Assembly: GCF_023701525.1 (NCBI RefSeq)
Contig: NZ_JAMQAW010000070.1
Coordinates: 1 to 64,000, forward strand
Direction: 5' to 3'
DNA length: 64,000 nucleotides
DNA from: Streptomyces albipurpureus
Lineage (GTDB): Bacteria; Actinomycetota; Actinomycetes; Streptomycetales; Streptomycetaceae
The notes under the pieces are model-generated. The model was not told where the DNA came from, did not search any database, and saw only the letters and a list, made by a program, of their open reading frames with translations. A program made the translations under genes and the position numbers. Every line of letters starts with the position of its first letter. Positions within the stretch are counted from its first letter, which is position 1. Below are positions 23,860-32,697 of this stretch, one piece after another.

Positions 23860-25548
23860 GTGACACACAGCGGACAGGGTGAAGAGCGACATCCTGATAC
23901 CCAGCCCGCGAGGGAAGGTGTCGTCCTGCCCGCCGACGGCTCCGGCCCTTGGACACCTGGGGAGACGGACGGCCGGACGGCCCCAGCGAGCGGGCAGCCC
24001 TGGGGAGAGCCCTGGGGTCCGCAGTATCAGCAGCCCCCCGCGCCGCAGTACCAAGCACCGGCCCGATCAGCCGAGTTGCCCCCGACACCGCGGTCGGGTG
24101 CCGAAGCGGAACATGGGCCGGGCGTCGGCGCGACCTCCTACGGGGGGCCAAGCGGCGGGGCTCCGTATGGAACGCGGTCCCAGCCGCTGCCGGACGAAGT
24201 GCCGCCCGGCGCCCTGCCCTATGGGGCGCCACCCGCCCAGCCGGCCTACCCGCACACTCCGAACGCCTTCGACGCGACGCAGTACATTCCGCCGGTGCAG
24301 CCCGCGGCCGGTGCGCCCGGTAGCGCGGACGCGACCGCGTATCTCCCGCCGGTGCAGCCGGCCCCGCAGGGCGCCGTAGCGCACTCCGGAGCGGGCGCCG
24401 GGGCTCCCGGTAGCTCGGATGCGACGCAGTACATTCCGCCGGTGCCCGCTGGGTCTTCGGGCGGTATGGACGCGACGCGGATGATCCCGCCGGTGCAGCC
24501 CGCGGCCGGTGCGCCCGGTAGCTCGGACGCGACCGCGTATCTCCCGCCGGTGCAGTCGGCCCCGCAGGGCGCCGACGCGACCGCCTACCTTCCGCCCGTC
24601 GCACCCGGCGCCCTTCCGCCGGAGGGTTTCGCGGCCCCGCAGGGTCCGGCGAACTCCGTGGGGCCCCAGGAGCCGGCCACCCAGTACCCGCCGCCCATCC
24701 CGGACGCTCCCACCAGCGCGCCCTACGGCATCCGGCCCGGTGCGCCAGGTGACCGCCCGCCGCCCGCCGAGTTCGACAACCTCTTCCGTACCAGCGCGGC
24801 CGTGGGTGCTGCCCAGCAACCGCCCCGGGCCCAAGGAGTGCCGCCCCAGACACCACCGCCGCCGAGCCGTCGTCGTCAGGGCGGCTCGGGGCCCCGCAGG
24901 GGCTCATCGTTCCCGGTGCCCGTGGTGGCCATCGCCGTGATCGTCGGCTGCGCGGTGCTGGGGCTCGGAGCGAGTGCGCTGATATTCGGCGGTGAAGACG
25001 ACGGCAAGCCCGATCCCGGACCCGGTACGAACGCGGCTGCCACCTCGCCCACTCCGAGCACGGCCAACTCCCCGAAGGCCGCCGCCGCCGACCCCGCGGA
25101 ACGTCAGGCCAAGGCGCTCGACACCCTGCTCGCCGACAGCAATGACAGTCGTGCCGTGGTGATCCAGTCGGTGGCCAACATCCGGGAGTGCAAGAACCTG
25201 GACCAGGCGGCCACCGATCTGCGCGGCGCGGCCGACCAGCGGCGCGGTCTGGTGGATCGGCTGCAGAAGCTCACGGTTGACCGGCTGCCGAAGCACGGCG
25301 AGTTGACCCAGTCGCTCACCAGCGCCTGGAAGGCGTCCGCCGCCGCGGACGATCACTACGCGGCCTGGGCGCAGCAGGTCAAGGGCAAGAACGGGTGCCG
25401 AGACGGTCAGGCGCGCGGCAGCAAGAGGGCGGGCCAGGGCAATCGGGCCAGCGGTGAGGCGACCAAGGCCAAGAAGGAGGCGGCCGGGCTCTGGAACCCG
25501 ATCGCGGCTCGCCACGGCCTGACCGAACGCCGTAGCGAACAACTCTGA
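23860..25548 (+). CDS. Single-pass membrane protein with DAT-YIPPV repeats
   Basis: A protein of 562 residues, GTG start. The first 340 residues are Pro/Gln/Gly-rich with at least five copies of a DAT[QA]Y[IL]PPV box between about residues 138 and 250, each followed by a Pro/Ala/Gly spacer. One transmembrane helix (VVAIAVIVGCAVLGLGASAL, about 352-371) precedes an extracellular Ala/Lys-rich helical domain with conserved cysteines (NIRECKN, KNGCRD). With a cytoplasmic N-terminus, the repeated threonines could be targets of Ser/Thr kinases or docking sites, which is inference. Function unknown; homologues occur next to purU in other Streptomyces, as far as I recall. Confidence 0.75.
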   Translation: MTHSGQGEERHPDTQPAREGVVLPADGSGPWTPGETDGRTAPASGQPWGEPWGPQYQQPPAPQYQAPARSAELPPTPRSGAEAEHGPGVGATSYGGPSGGAPYGTRSQPLPDEVPPGALPYGAPPAQPAYPHTPNAFDATQYIPPVQPAAGAPGSADATAYLPPVQPAPQGAVAHSGAGAGAPGSSDATQYIPPVPAGSSGGMDATRMIPPVQPAAGAPGSSDATAYLPPVQSAPQGADATAYLPPVAPGALPPEGFAAPQGPANSVGPQEPATQYPPPIPDAPTSAPYGIRPGAPGDRPPPAEFDNLFRTSAAVGAAQQPPRAQGVPPQTPPPPSRRRQGGSGPRRGSSFPVPVVAIAVIVGCAVLGLGASALIFGGEDDGKPDPGPGTNAAATSPTPSTANSPKAAAADPAERQAKALDTLLADSNDSRAVVIQSVANIRECKNLDQAATDLRGAADQRRGLVDRLQKLTVDRLPKHGELTQSLTSAWKASAAADDHYAAWAQQVKGKNGCRDGQARGSKRAGQGNRASGEATKAKKEAAGLWNPIAARHGLTERRSEQL

Positions 25549-26131
25549 TCACGGGCTGCTCTGGCTGCTCTGAGGATCCGGCCGCTCTGGTCATGGACAA
25601 GGCCGTGACCGGTCTCTGGCGCTGGACGGCCGCGTAGCTGCTGCTGGCCGCCCGCGGGGTGCGGCCCACCTCTACGGAGTCGGCTCACCGCCCCACCAGC
25701 AGTCGCCTCAGCGCCGTCTGAAGGCCGTTCTCCGGTTCGGCGGTCCGGGGAAGCCACGGCCGTCGACGGCGTCCTCCCGCATCCCTCAGGCATCCGCTCG
25801 TGCATCCGGTGCGGCGGGGGTGCGGGCCCGCCCGTGGCCACCCGTACCCGTACACCGCGATCGAGCGCGTGAGTGCGAGCTCCGGGGCGGCCGATGGGGG
25901 CCGTGCGGGAGGCGGAGAGGCGAGGGCATCGCCTACCGGTCATCAGCCGTCGGGTTTCCGCCATTCGGAGAACGACGGGACCGGGGCGCAAGAGGGCCGA
26001 TGACGGTCAGGTGAGGGGCTGGGGAGGGGCTGGGGAGGGCGTGTGCGGCTCGAATGCCGGGGGACCGTACGATCGAGGGTGTGCAGCAAGGTTCGGTCCC
26101 CCCTTCCCGTCGCGGCCGTCGCTCCTCCACC
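25549..26131. other. About 0.58 kb intergenic region
   Basis: No protein-like frame. It carries the promoter region for the gene at 26132. I see no strong hairpin or repeat. Confidence 0.5.
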
Positions 26132-26578
26132 ATGGGCGGTATGCCGCTCAATGACATGCCCTGGTGGCGCTGGCGTACCAATGTGCGCTCGGCGCTGCAT
26201 ATGCTCTCGGACCCCGTCTTCCACCGGGAGGCCTGGCTGATAGGCCAGGAGGGGTACGGCGATGTGACCGATGCCGTCTACCGGCTCGTCGAAGACACCT
26301 GGCTCGACAACTGGTCCGCCGACAAATACATCGGCACGATCTTCCGTGATGCGAATGAAGCCGCGCTGGTCGATGCCGCCGTGTTGCGGGTGCTTCGGGT
26401 GATGCACCAGGTTGGTGCGGATGCCCATGTGTCCGCGTATATGGAGCACCACGGCTGGCCGGAAGCCGTGCACGCCTGCCGTGAGGCTCATGTGCAGCTG
26501 GCGACCAACGACGGTGATGAGCCGGATGTGCCGCCGCGGTCACTGGATGTGCTGCGGATCATGACTCGTTCCGCTTAA
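26132..26578 (+). CDS. SCO4402-type conserved hypothetical protein
   Basis: A protein of 148 residues, strongly conserved in type among Streptomyces: MGGMPLNDMPWWRWR start, VYRLVEDTWLDNWSADKYIG, and VLRVMHQVGADA. Mainly helical, soluble, no catalytic motif. It sits 45 bp before purU, an arrangement I recall from S. coelicolor (SCO4402-SCO4403). An internal ATG at 26141 is an alternative start. Confidence 0.8.
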   Translation: MGGMPLNDMPWWRWRTNVRSALHMLSDPVFHREAWLIGQEGYGDVTDAVYRLVEDTWLDNWSADKYIGTIFRDANEAALVDAAVLRVLRVMHQVGADAHVSAYMEHHGWPEAVHACREAHVQLATNDGDEPDVPPRSLDVLRIMTRSA

Positions 26579-26623
26579 CGGACGGAATCCGGTGTCGGGC
26601 CGTCGGTATGGCACCCTACGAGG

Positions 26624-27475
26624 ATGACCGACCAGTACGTCCTGACGCTCTCCTGCCCGGACAAAAAGGGCATTGTGCATGCCGTGTCGAGCTATCTCTT
26701 CATCACTGGCTGCAATATCGAGGACAGCCAGCAGTTCGGGGACCAGGACACGGGTCTGTTCTTCATGCGGGTCCACTTCTCCGCCGAGGCCCCGGTGACC
26801 GTGGAGAAACTGCGCGCCAGCTTTGCCGCCGTCGGCGACTCCTTCCAGATGGACTGGCAGATCCATCTCGCCGATGAGCCGATGCGGATCATCCTCATGG
26901 TGAGCAAATTCGGCCACTGCCTCAATGATCTCCTCTTCCGGGCCCGGATCGGCGCCCTACCGGTCGAGATCGCGGCCGTGGTCTCCAACCACGATGAGTT
27001 CGCCGAGCTGGTCGGCTCGTACGGCATCCCCTTCCAGCACATTCCGGTCACCAAGGAGAACAAGGCGGAGGCCGAGGCCCAGCTGCTGGAGCTGGTGCGG
27101 ACGGAGAACGTCGAACTGGTGGTGCTCGCCCGCTATATGCAGGTGCTCTCGGATGATCTCTGCAAGCAGCTCAACGGCCGGATCATCAACATTCACCACT
27201 CCTTCCTGCCGAGCTTCAAGGGCGCCAAGCCCTACCACCAGGCGCATGCGCGGGGAGTGAAGCTGATCGGTGCGACGGCCCACTATGTGACCGCCGACCT
27301 CGATGAGGGCCCGATCATCGAGCAGGAGGTCGAGCGGGTGGGCCATGGGGTGACCCCGGAGCAGCTGGTGGCGGTGGGCCGGGACGTGGAGTGCCAGGCG
27401 CTGGCCCGGGCCGTGAAGTGGCACGCCGAGCACCGGATTCTGTTGAACGGCCGTCGTACGGTCGTCTTCGCCTGA
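26624..27475 (+). CDS. purU: Formyltetrahydrofolate deformylase
   Basis: A protein of 283 residues. It hydrolyses 10-formyl-THF to formate and THF, balancing one-carbon pools. The N-terminal ACT domain (TLSCPDKKGIVHAVSSYLF) is followed by the formyl-transferase-fold catalytic domain with VSKFGHCLNDLL, INIHHSFLPSFKGAKPYHQA and GATAHYVTADLDEGPII. The Asn, His and Asp of the catalytic triad are present. ATG start follows the SCO4402-type gene. Confidence 0.96.
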   Translation: MTDQYVLTLSCPDKKGIVHAVSSYLFITGCNIEDSQQFGDQDTGLFFMRVHFSAEAPVTVEKLRASFAAVGDSFQMDWQIHLADEPMRIILMVSKFGHCLNDLLFRARIGALPVEIAAVVSNHDEFAELVGSYGIPFQHIPVTKENKAEAEAQLLELVRTENVELVVLARYMQVLSDDLCKQLNGRIINIHHSFLPSFKGAKPYHQAHARGVKLIGATAHYVTADLDEGPIIEQEVERVGHGVTPEQLVAVGRDVECQALARAVKWHAEHRILLNGRRTVVFA

Positions 27476-27648
27476 GCCGTACGATCATCACCGGCTCGGC
27501 CGCGGGGGACCGCGACTCAGGGCGGTGGTCAAGGGCCGGCTTCGGACGGGGCGCCATACGCCCGGCCCGGCTCAGTGGTCCGCGCGGCTCCCGGGTGTGG
27601 CTGCAGGGCGGGCCTGGCGGCCGGGGAGGGATCGCCTGACGTCCACCG

Positions 27649-29076
27649 TCAGAGCCTGCCCAGCGACGCGGCGGCGAACAGGACCTCGTTGATCGCCTCG
27701 CGGTCGCCGTCCTGACCGGCCGCTGCCTCCTTCGGCGACACATGGCCGGCGACCAGTTTGCAGAATTCCACTCCATCCAGAGCCACTTGCGCCACCGAGT
27801 GATCGGGTGAACCCACGGCGGCGGGCGAGTCGAGCGCGATGTACCAGTCGCCACCGCCCGCACCCTCCACCTCCAGGTGCAGCGAACGGCCCGGAGATCC
27901 CGCCGCAACCAGATGCTTCGCCGGCGAGGCCAGACCGTGTCGGCGCCGGTTCGCCAGCACCGCGGGTAGCTGTCGAGCCGCGAGGTCGATCATCTGGCGG
28001 AGATGGGACCCGCGCGGTGGCGCGTAGGGATAGGCCACCGCGCCCGCGATGTCATCGGCGTGCAACCAGCACTCGAAGGCGCGGTCCAGGAGGGAGTCGC
28101 GGAGCGGGAGCGAGAACTCCCCGTAGGAGACCGAGAGCTCAGAGACCCCGCGGCCCGCGAAGGAAACGGTACGGACCAGGGCGTGGCTCTGGTCCCGCCA
28201 GGGGCCGTGCACCTCGTCCGTGGCCAGTTGGGACTCGGCCCGCCAGAATCTCTCGGTGCGCTCGGTGGGAGAGATCGGCGCGTTCGGCCCGAGTGGATCA
28301 TCGAGGCCCAAGGCCATGGCCACCAACCCGTCGACCGTCAGCAGATGGCCGATCACTCCGGCCACCGTCGTCTTGCGCTGAGCGGGGTCGATGCCGTCGA
28401 ACCACCTGAGTCGTACCGGTGCGTTCCACTCGGACTCGCCGAAATCCCTGAGCAGGGCGTCGAGTCGCGCGGCCTCCGCGTCGTAGGGGGTGGCCCAATC
28501 CGGTACCGGAATGCGAGCGGGTCTACGGCCGAGGCAGTTCTCCAGCACCCGAAATCGCAGCAGTGGATCGAGATCGAGGTCACGGCCGGGGTGCAGCAGA
28601 CCGACGGCGTCCCGCAACCGCAGCGCTTCCTCCGCACAGGGAGCGCACTCGCCGAGGTGGTCCTCGACGGCCGCGGTCTCATCCGGGGAACAGGCCGCCA
28701 GCGCCCAGGCACCGAGAAGGGATTTCAGGACGCTGTGGGACGGGGTCCCGGCGCCGCTGCCAGGTACTGGGGACATATCGGCCTCGGGCGGGATGGTGGC
28801 TCGGTCGGTGTGCTCGGGTGGCTCGGGACGCTCCGGCCGCGCGTGGGGGTCGGGAGGTTCTAATGCTTCGGGATGGCCCATGGGGCCAGCGGGCTCGGGC
28901 TGCCCGGGGTCCGGCCCAGGAGCCTGGGGTGGAGGTGTTCGACGCGGGTGCCGAGGCAGCGGATCGAGGTCGTCCGCGGCCCGCCGAGGGGCCGGGATGC
29001 GCGGCATGCCCTGTATTCCCTCCCGGTCCTGGGAACCCCCGGGCTCTCCCGGCCCCTCGCCGTGCGGGCCGTTCAC
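27649..29076 (-). CDS. Zinc-finger anti-sigma factor fused to an MDMPI-like domain
   Basis: A protein of 475 residues. After a proline-rich leader of about 100 residues, a ZAS-type motif (VEDHLGECAPCAEE, H-x3-C-x2-C near 138) identifies an anti-sigma factor. The rest is a mycothiol-dependent maleylpyruvate isomerase-like (DinB-fold) domain (VAGVIGHLLTVDGLVAMALG, RAFECWLHADDIAGAVAYPY) and a C-terminal SCP2-like domain. The GTG at 29076 overlaps the sigma gene stop as GTGA, so the two are coupled. The pair suggests a thiol- or redox-sensing sigma/anti-sigma switch; the ligand is unknown. Confidence 0.85.
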   Translation of the reverse strand: MNGPHGEGPGEPGGSQDREGIQGMPRIPAPRRAADDLDPLPRHPRRTPPPQAPGPDPGQPEPAGPMGHPEALEPPDPHARPERPEPPEHTDRATIPPEADMSPVPGSGAGTPSHSVLKSLLGAWALAACSPDETAAVEDHLGECAPCAEEALRLRDAVGLLHPGRDLDLDPLLRFRVLENCLGRRPARIPVPDWATPYDAEAARLDALLRDFGESEWNAPVRLRWFDGIDPAQRKTTVAGVIGHLLTVDGLVAMALGLDDPLGPNAPISPTERTERFWRAESQLATDEVHGPWRDQSHALVRTVSFAGRGVSELSVSYGEFSLPLRDSLLDRAFECWLHADDIAGAVAYPYAPPRGSHLRQMIDLAARQLPAVLANRRRHGLASPAKHLVAAGSPGRSLHLEVEGAGGGDWYIALDSPAAVGSPDHSVAQVALDGVEFCKLVAGHVSPKEAAAGQDGDREAINEVLFAAASLGRL

Positions 29077-29651
29077 AGCGAACGCCCGTAACCGGGCGGG
29101 GACGAGCCCTCCAACGGCCGGGTGTGCGCGGAGGACAGGAGTTGCAGCCCCAGCCGCAGCCGGCGCCGCGCTTCGTCCTCGGTCACTCCGAGGTCGGCCG
29201 CGGTCTGGCGGTAGTCGCGCCGCTGGAAGTACGCCAGTTCCAGCGCGGCGCGCAGCGGCGCGGGCATGGAACTGACGATGTAGTCGGCGCGGGCGGCGGC
29301 GGCCGCTCGGCGCACCTTCTGCTCCAGCTCATCGGCCGAGCTCTCGCCCGTGGCTATGGCCGCCGCCTCGGCCAGCCGCAGGCGGTGCAGGGCCTGGCTG
29401 TTGGTGAGTTTGGCCACCCAGGAGCGCAGGGAGCCCTGCTTGGGATCGTAGGCATCCGGATTCTCCCAGATGTAGCCGAAGACTTCACGGGTCACCAGAT
29501 CAGCGGCGCCCTCGTCGTTGAGCACACGATGGGCCAACATATGCACGAGCGAGGCGAACTTGTCGTACAGCTCGCCCAGTGCCGCGGCCTCCCCACGGGC
29601 CAGCCGCTGCTGCATCTTGCGGTCCCAGCGCAGTGGTGTGTCCTTTGCCAT
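29073..29651 (-). CDS. ECF-type RNA polymerase sigma factor
   Basis: A protein of 192 residues. It has region 2 (LGELYDKFASLVHMLAHRVL...FGYIWENPDAYDPKQGSLRSW) and region 4 (LELAYFQRRDYRQTAADLGV, then TEDEARRRLRLGLQLL). The ATG at 29651 is taken; the longer in-frame extension to 29990 is not protein-like. Translationally coupled to its anti-sigma partner at 27649-29076 and divergent from the STAS protein at 30017, together forming a regulatory cluster. Confidence 0.9.
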   Translation of the reverse strand: MAKDTPLRWDRKMQQRLARGEAAALGELYDKFASLVHMLAHRVLNDEGAADLVTREVFGYIWENPDAYDPKQGSLRSWVAKLTNSQALHRLRLAEAAAIATGESSADELEQKVRRAAAAARADYIVSSMPAPLRAALELAYFQRRDYRQTAADLGVTEDEARRRLRLGLQLLSSAHTRPLEGSSPPGYGRSL

Positions 29652-30016
29652 ACGGCCCCCAAAGCCTTCCCCTGTGCTCTGCTCCTGTGCCGGCCAGCGT
29701 CGGTGGAAACGCACGGTCGCCGCTCGACGGCCGGTGTCGTCCCCTTTCGAATGTAATGCGGGTGTCCCTGGAGCACGCCGCTTTGCCCCAAGTGCGCCCC
29801 TAAGAGAGGGGCGAGGTGGTAAAGAGCCTCCGGTCCTGCGAGAAACCTGCCACCCGTGAAGGGTTTTATGCCTGGCTGACGGGGAAGGCGGGCCAGAAGC
29901 GCGGATTCTGTATCGGGTTCCGTATCGGCTCCGCGCCGCGTTTCGTATCGAGGCCCGTTGCAAGTCCCCATAGCGGGTCCGACCGGGCACCAGGGCGCAG
30001 GCGGAGGTTGCTGGCA
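29652..30016. promoter_or_regulatory. Divergent region between sigma and STAS genes
   Basis: About 365 bp. It contains three GTATCG boxes (29910-29915, 29922-29927, 29945-29950) within 41 bp, which may mark a regulator or an alternative-sigma element. I see no gene. Confidence 0.4.
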
Positions 30017-30472
30017 GTGACGCTGAAGGTGGACGAGGCCCGTCGAGGTGGATGGTCCGTGCTGCGCATCAGCGGCGAGTTGGATCTGGGCTCCTCGCAC
30101 ATGGTCCGTCAGCAGGTGCATGAGGCGGTGGCCGCGGGCCGTCGGCATGTGGTGCTGGACCTCTCGGAAGTGCGGTTCTGCGACTCCAGCGGCGTCGGGG
30201 TGCTGATCGCCGCTCGTCGGCTGCTGCACTCGTGCGGGGGCAGACTGCGGCTGGTGCTGCCGGTGCGCGGCCCGGTGGGCTCCGTTGAGCCCTCGCATGT
30301 GCATCGGGTGCTCGGCGCGCTGGGTGTGCGTCGGCTCTTCGATGTCCATGAGTCGACGCTGTCGGCGACGTCCCCGCCCGTGAAGCCGGCGGCCAAGACG
30401 CTGCCGGCCGGCGCTACGGGGGCCACGACGCCTTCCGCATCCAGTGGCGAAGCGGAGCCCCTCTCCGCCTGA
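30017..30472 (+). CDS. STAS-domain anti-anti-sigma factor
   Basis: A protein of 151 residues, with a STAS fold over the first 105 (VLRISGELDLGSSHMV, VVLDLSEVRFCDSSGVGVLI). The DSSG loop carries the serine normally phosphorylated by an RsbW-type kinase. The C-terminal 45 residues are Ala/Thr/Pro-rich and disordered. GTG start, with GGAGG 9 bases upstream. Probably antagonises an anti-sigma factor; candidate partners in this window are the ATPase at 32054 and the coupled pair at 27649-29651. Confidence 0.88.
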   Translation: MTLKVDEARRGGWSVLRISGELDLGSSHMVRQQVHEAVAAGRRHVVLDLSEVRFCDSSGVGVLIAARRLLHSCGGRLRLVLPVRGPVGSVEPSHVHRVLGALGVRRLFDVHESTLSATSPPVKPAAKTLPAGATGATTPSASSGEAEPLSA

Positions 30473-30571
30473 GCTGGGAACTGAGCGGGGAGCGGCGCGC
30501 TCGAATATGAGCTCCGGTTAATTTGACGGGTACTTGCACCCTTCCGCCTTTCGGGGCCGTACTCTCCCCGC

Positions 30572-31087
30572 ATGGACAGCGCAGAGTACGAGCGCAAGAT
30601 CGCGTCTCGTTTCGCCGCCTTCGATCAGGACGGCAACGGCTTTATCGACCGCGAGGACTTCAGCGGGGCAGCCGCCAGGCTCCTCGCCGAGTTCTCCACG
30701 ACCCCACGCTCCGACAAGGGCCAGGCCCTCTACAACGGCGCGGAGGCCTTCTGGCAGGGCATGGCGGGCATCGCTGACGTCGATGGCGACCAGCGGGTGA
30801 GCCGCCAGGAGTTCATCACCGGCGCGGTGAAGCGGCTGCGGGACAACCCGCAGCGCTTCGCGGAGATCGCCCGCCCGTTCCTCCGGGCGGTGATCACGGT
30901 CGCCGACGAGGATGGGGACGGAGTGACGCGCTCGGCGGCCGAGCGGGTGCTGAAGGTGCTGGGCGTGGACGCTTCCCTGGCGGAGGAGGTGGTGCGGGGG
31001 CTGGACTCCGACGGCGACGGCCGGATCACCGAGGAGGAGATCCTCTCCGCCTTCGCGGGCTACTACGTGACCCCAGAGCACCCCTGA
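30572..31087 (+). CDS. Four-EF-hand calcium-binding protein
   Basis: A protein of 171 residues in calmodulin/calerythrin style. The loops are DQDGNGFIDRED (about 18), DVDGDQRVSRQE (about 69), DEDGDGVTRSAA (about 112) and DSDGDGRITEEE (about 143). Acidic positions 1, 3, 5 and 12 are intact in loops 1, 2 and 4; loop 3 lacks the final Glu. Soluble and probably cytoplasmic. Follows the STAS gene by 99 bp on the same strand. Confidence 0.92.
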   Translation: MDSAEYERKIASRFAAFDQDGNGFIDREDFSGAAARLLAEFSTTPRSDKGQALYNGAEAFWQGMAGIADVDGDQRVSRQEFITGAVKRLRDNPQRFAEIARPFLRAVITVADEDGDGVTRSAAERVLKVLGVDASLAEEVVRGLDSDGDGRITEEEILSAFAGYYVTPEHP

Positions 31088-32053
31088 CCTCGGGGTAGGG
31101 CCTGAGGGTCAGCCGTACCGGCTCAGTGTCGCCTGGGCCGGTGCGGATCATCGACGCACATCGAAGGCGAACGCCTTCGCCGCCGGGTACGCGCCCGAAC
31201 CGCTGCCGCGGCCAGGACTTGAGGGCCTTCCAGGCACCTCGTCCCGGGACCGCGCGGCCACGCGGCCACGCCTGAGCGGTTCTGGGAACCCGGTAGGGGG
31301 CGGCCCCTGCGTGCAGAGGCCCGAGTTTTCCCCCTCTCTCCCATCACGCCACGCCCGGCGGACCCTCCCCGCCGTCAAGCGTAGGGATGCCCGGCAGCTC
31401 ATACGGACGGAGTTGGCGTCCTTCGGCGGTCCTGCCGCGGCGGGTTCCGCAGAGATGGCGACAACTGGCCGGGGCCGGGCCGCTGACGGTTCACGCCGCT
31501 CTCCGCGATGTCCGCGACCGCCTCCAACCGAACCGAAACCGGGGTTCACCCGCGGCCCGCGGCCCCGGCTGCTGCTGGAACGTGCCTGGGTAGGGGCTTG
31601 GACGCCACAGAAGTACAGGATTCAGGAGACGCGTGAGGCGGATCAACGGGGTGGCATGTACGCGATGAAGTGGTGACCGGTTGCGTACGAGGAGGATGAC
31701 GGTCAGTGGTGCCATCGTGGCTTGGGTGACACTGCGTTGATATCGGGTTGTGTCCTTAGGCCTCCCGACACGGCCCATGAGGAGGGCTTGCCTCCGGTAC
31801 GCTCCGTGAGATGCGAGTCGGATCGATTCTCCTGGACCACCAGGCCGCGAGCGTCTGTTCGACTCCCCGCAACGTGCGTCGCACAGTGTCCAGTACGGGT
31901 ACTCCTTCCCGCTGGAATATGCCCGAAGCGCTTGTTGCGGTGACTGTACGTCAACCATGCTGTCTCGCAAGGGAGTCACTTTCAGTGACCTGGTCGAGGT
32001 CGATGACCCAGTCGAGGCGCGAGGCGTGTCCGCCGGTTCGGATGGTGTGAGCG
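31088..32053. other. About 0.97 kb without a supported gene
   Basis: No frame combines a start, a ribosome site and a recognisable domain. Small structures present: CGAAGGC/GCCTTCG hairpin (about 31159-31176); dyads TGAC-N5-GTCA near 31940-31952 and GTCACT-TTC-AGTGAC at 31975-31989 upstream of the ATPase gene, which may be operators. A frame around 31850-31960 (VQYGYSFPLEYARSACCGDC) looks protein-like but has no start codon. Confidence 0.45.
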
Positions 32054-32512
32054 GTGCAGGTGCTCCAGGTTCAGTTGGAGGTCGGACCAGATCCCGCGGA
32101 GGTGGGACGAGCGCGGAGATGGGCCAGGTCGCGGCTCGTGGGCTCCGGGATAGGGGCCGATGAGCCGCTGGCCGACACCTTGATCCTGTTGATTTCCGAG
32201 CTGGTCACCAATGCGGTGGTCCATACGGGCTGTCCCGCCGTGCTGCGGATGCTCTTTGGCGCCGGAGTGGCCGAGGCCGGGACCGTAAGGGTCGAAGTGG
32301 CCGACAACTGCGCCAGACCGCCCCGACCACGTCATGCCGAAGGTGATGACACCAACGGGCGTGGACTGGAACTGGTGGACGGGCTCGCGGATCGATGGGG
32401 CTGGAAGCCGGAGGGCTCCGGCAAATCCATCTGGTGCGAGGTCGACCGAGGGGTGCCGGAAGTCGCCTACGGGCGCGTGGTCGCCCGTAGGCTCGCCACG
32501 GCTCGGAGATAG
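32054..32512 (+). CDS. RsbW-like ATP-binding regulatory protein
   Basis: A protein of 152 residues, a GHKL HATPase_c_2 domain of anti-sigma kinase type. It has the N box ISELVTNAVVHTG, a G1-like VEVADNCARPPRPRH, and G2 DTNGRGLELVDGLADRWGW. Such proteins are abundant in Streptomyces and usually act as serine kinases of STAS proteins or anti-sigma factors. GTG start; no strong ribosome site. Confidence 0.85.
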   Translation: MQVLQVQLEVGPDPAEVGRARRWARSRLVGSGIGADEPLADTLILLISELVTNAVVHTGCPAVLRMLFGAGVAEAGTVRVEVADNCARPPRPRHAEGDDTNGRGLELVDGLADRWGWKPEGSGKSIWCEVDRGVPEVAYGRVVARRLATARR

Positions 32513-32697
32513 CGCCTGGTTGTGCTGGCAGGTTGCCCCCGTCGGTACTGCTCGACGGGGGCGGCCCAGCACGTCATGGTGGGACTTCGGCGCACTGGAT
32601 GTCCCGCAGGCGCTGGGGTGCGGCACCGGGTGGCCAAGGGCCGATGCCCAAGTCCTGGCTCGGCGGCCATCCGCGACCTACCGCGGTGCGCCGGGCT

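Noticed and set aside
31656..31676. Hexapeptide ORF (MYAMKW)
   Set aside because: It lacks a convincing ribosome site, promoter or surrounding RNA structure, unlike the 12-codon ORF at 11434-11472.
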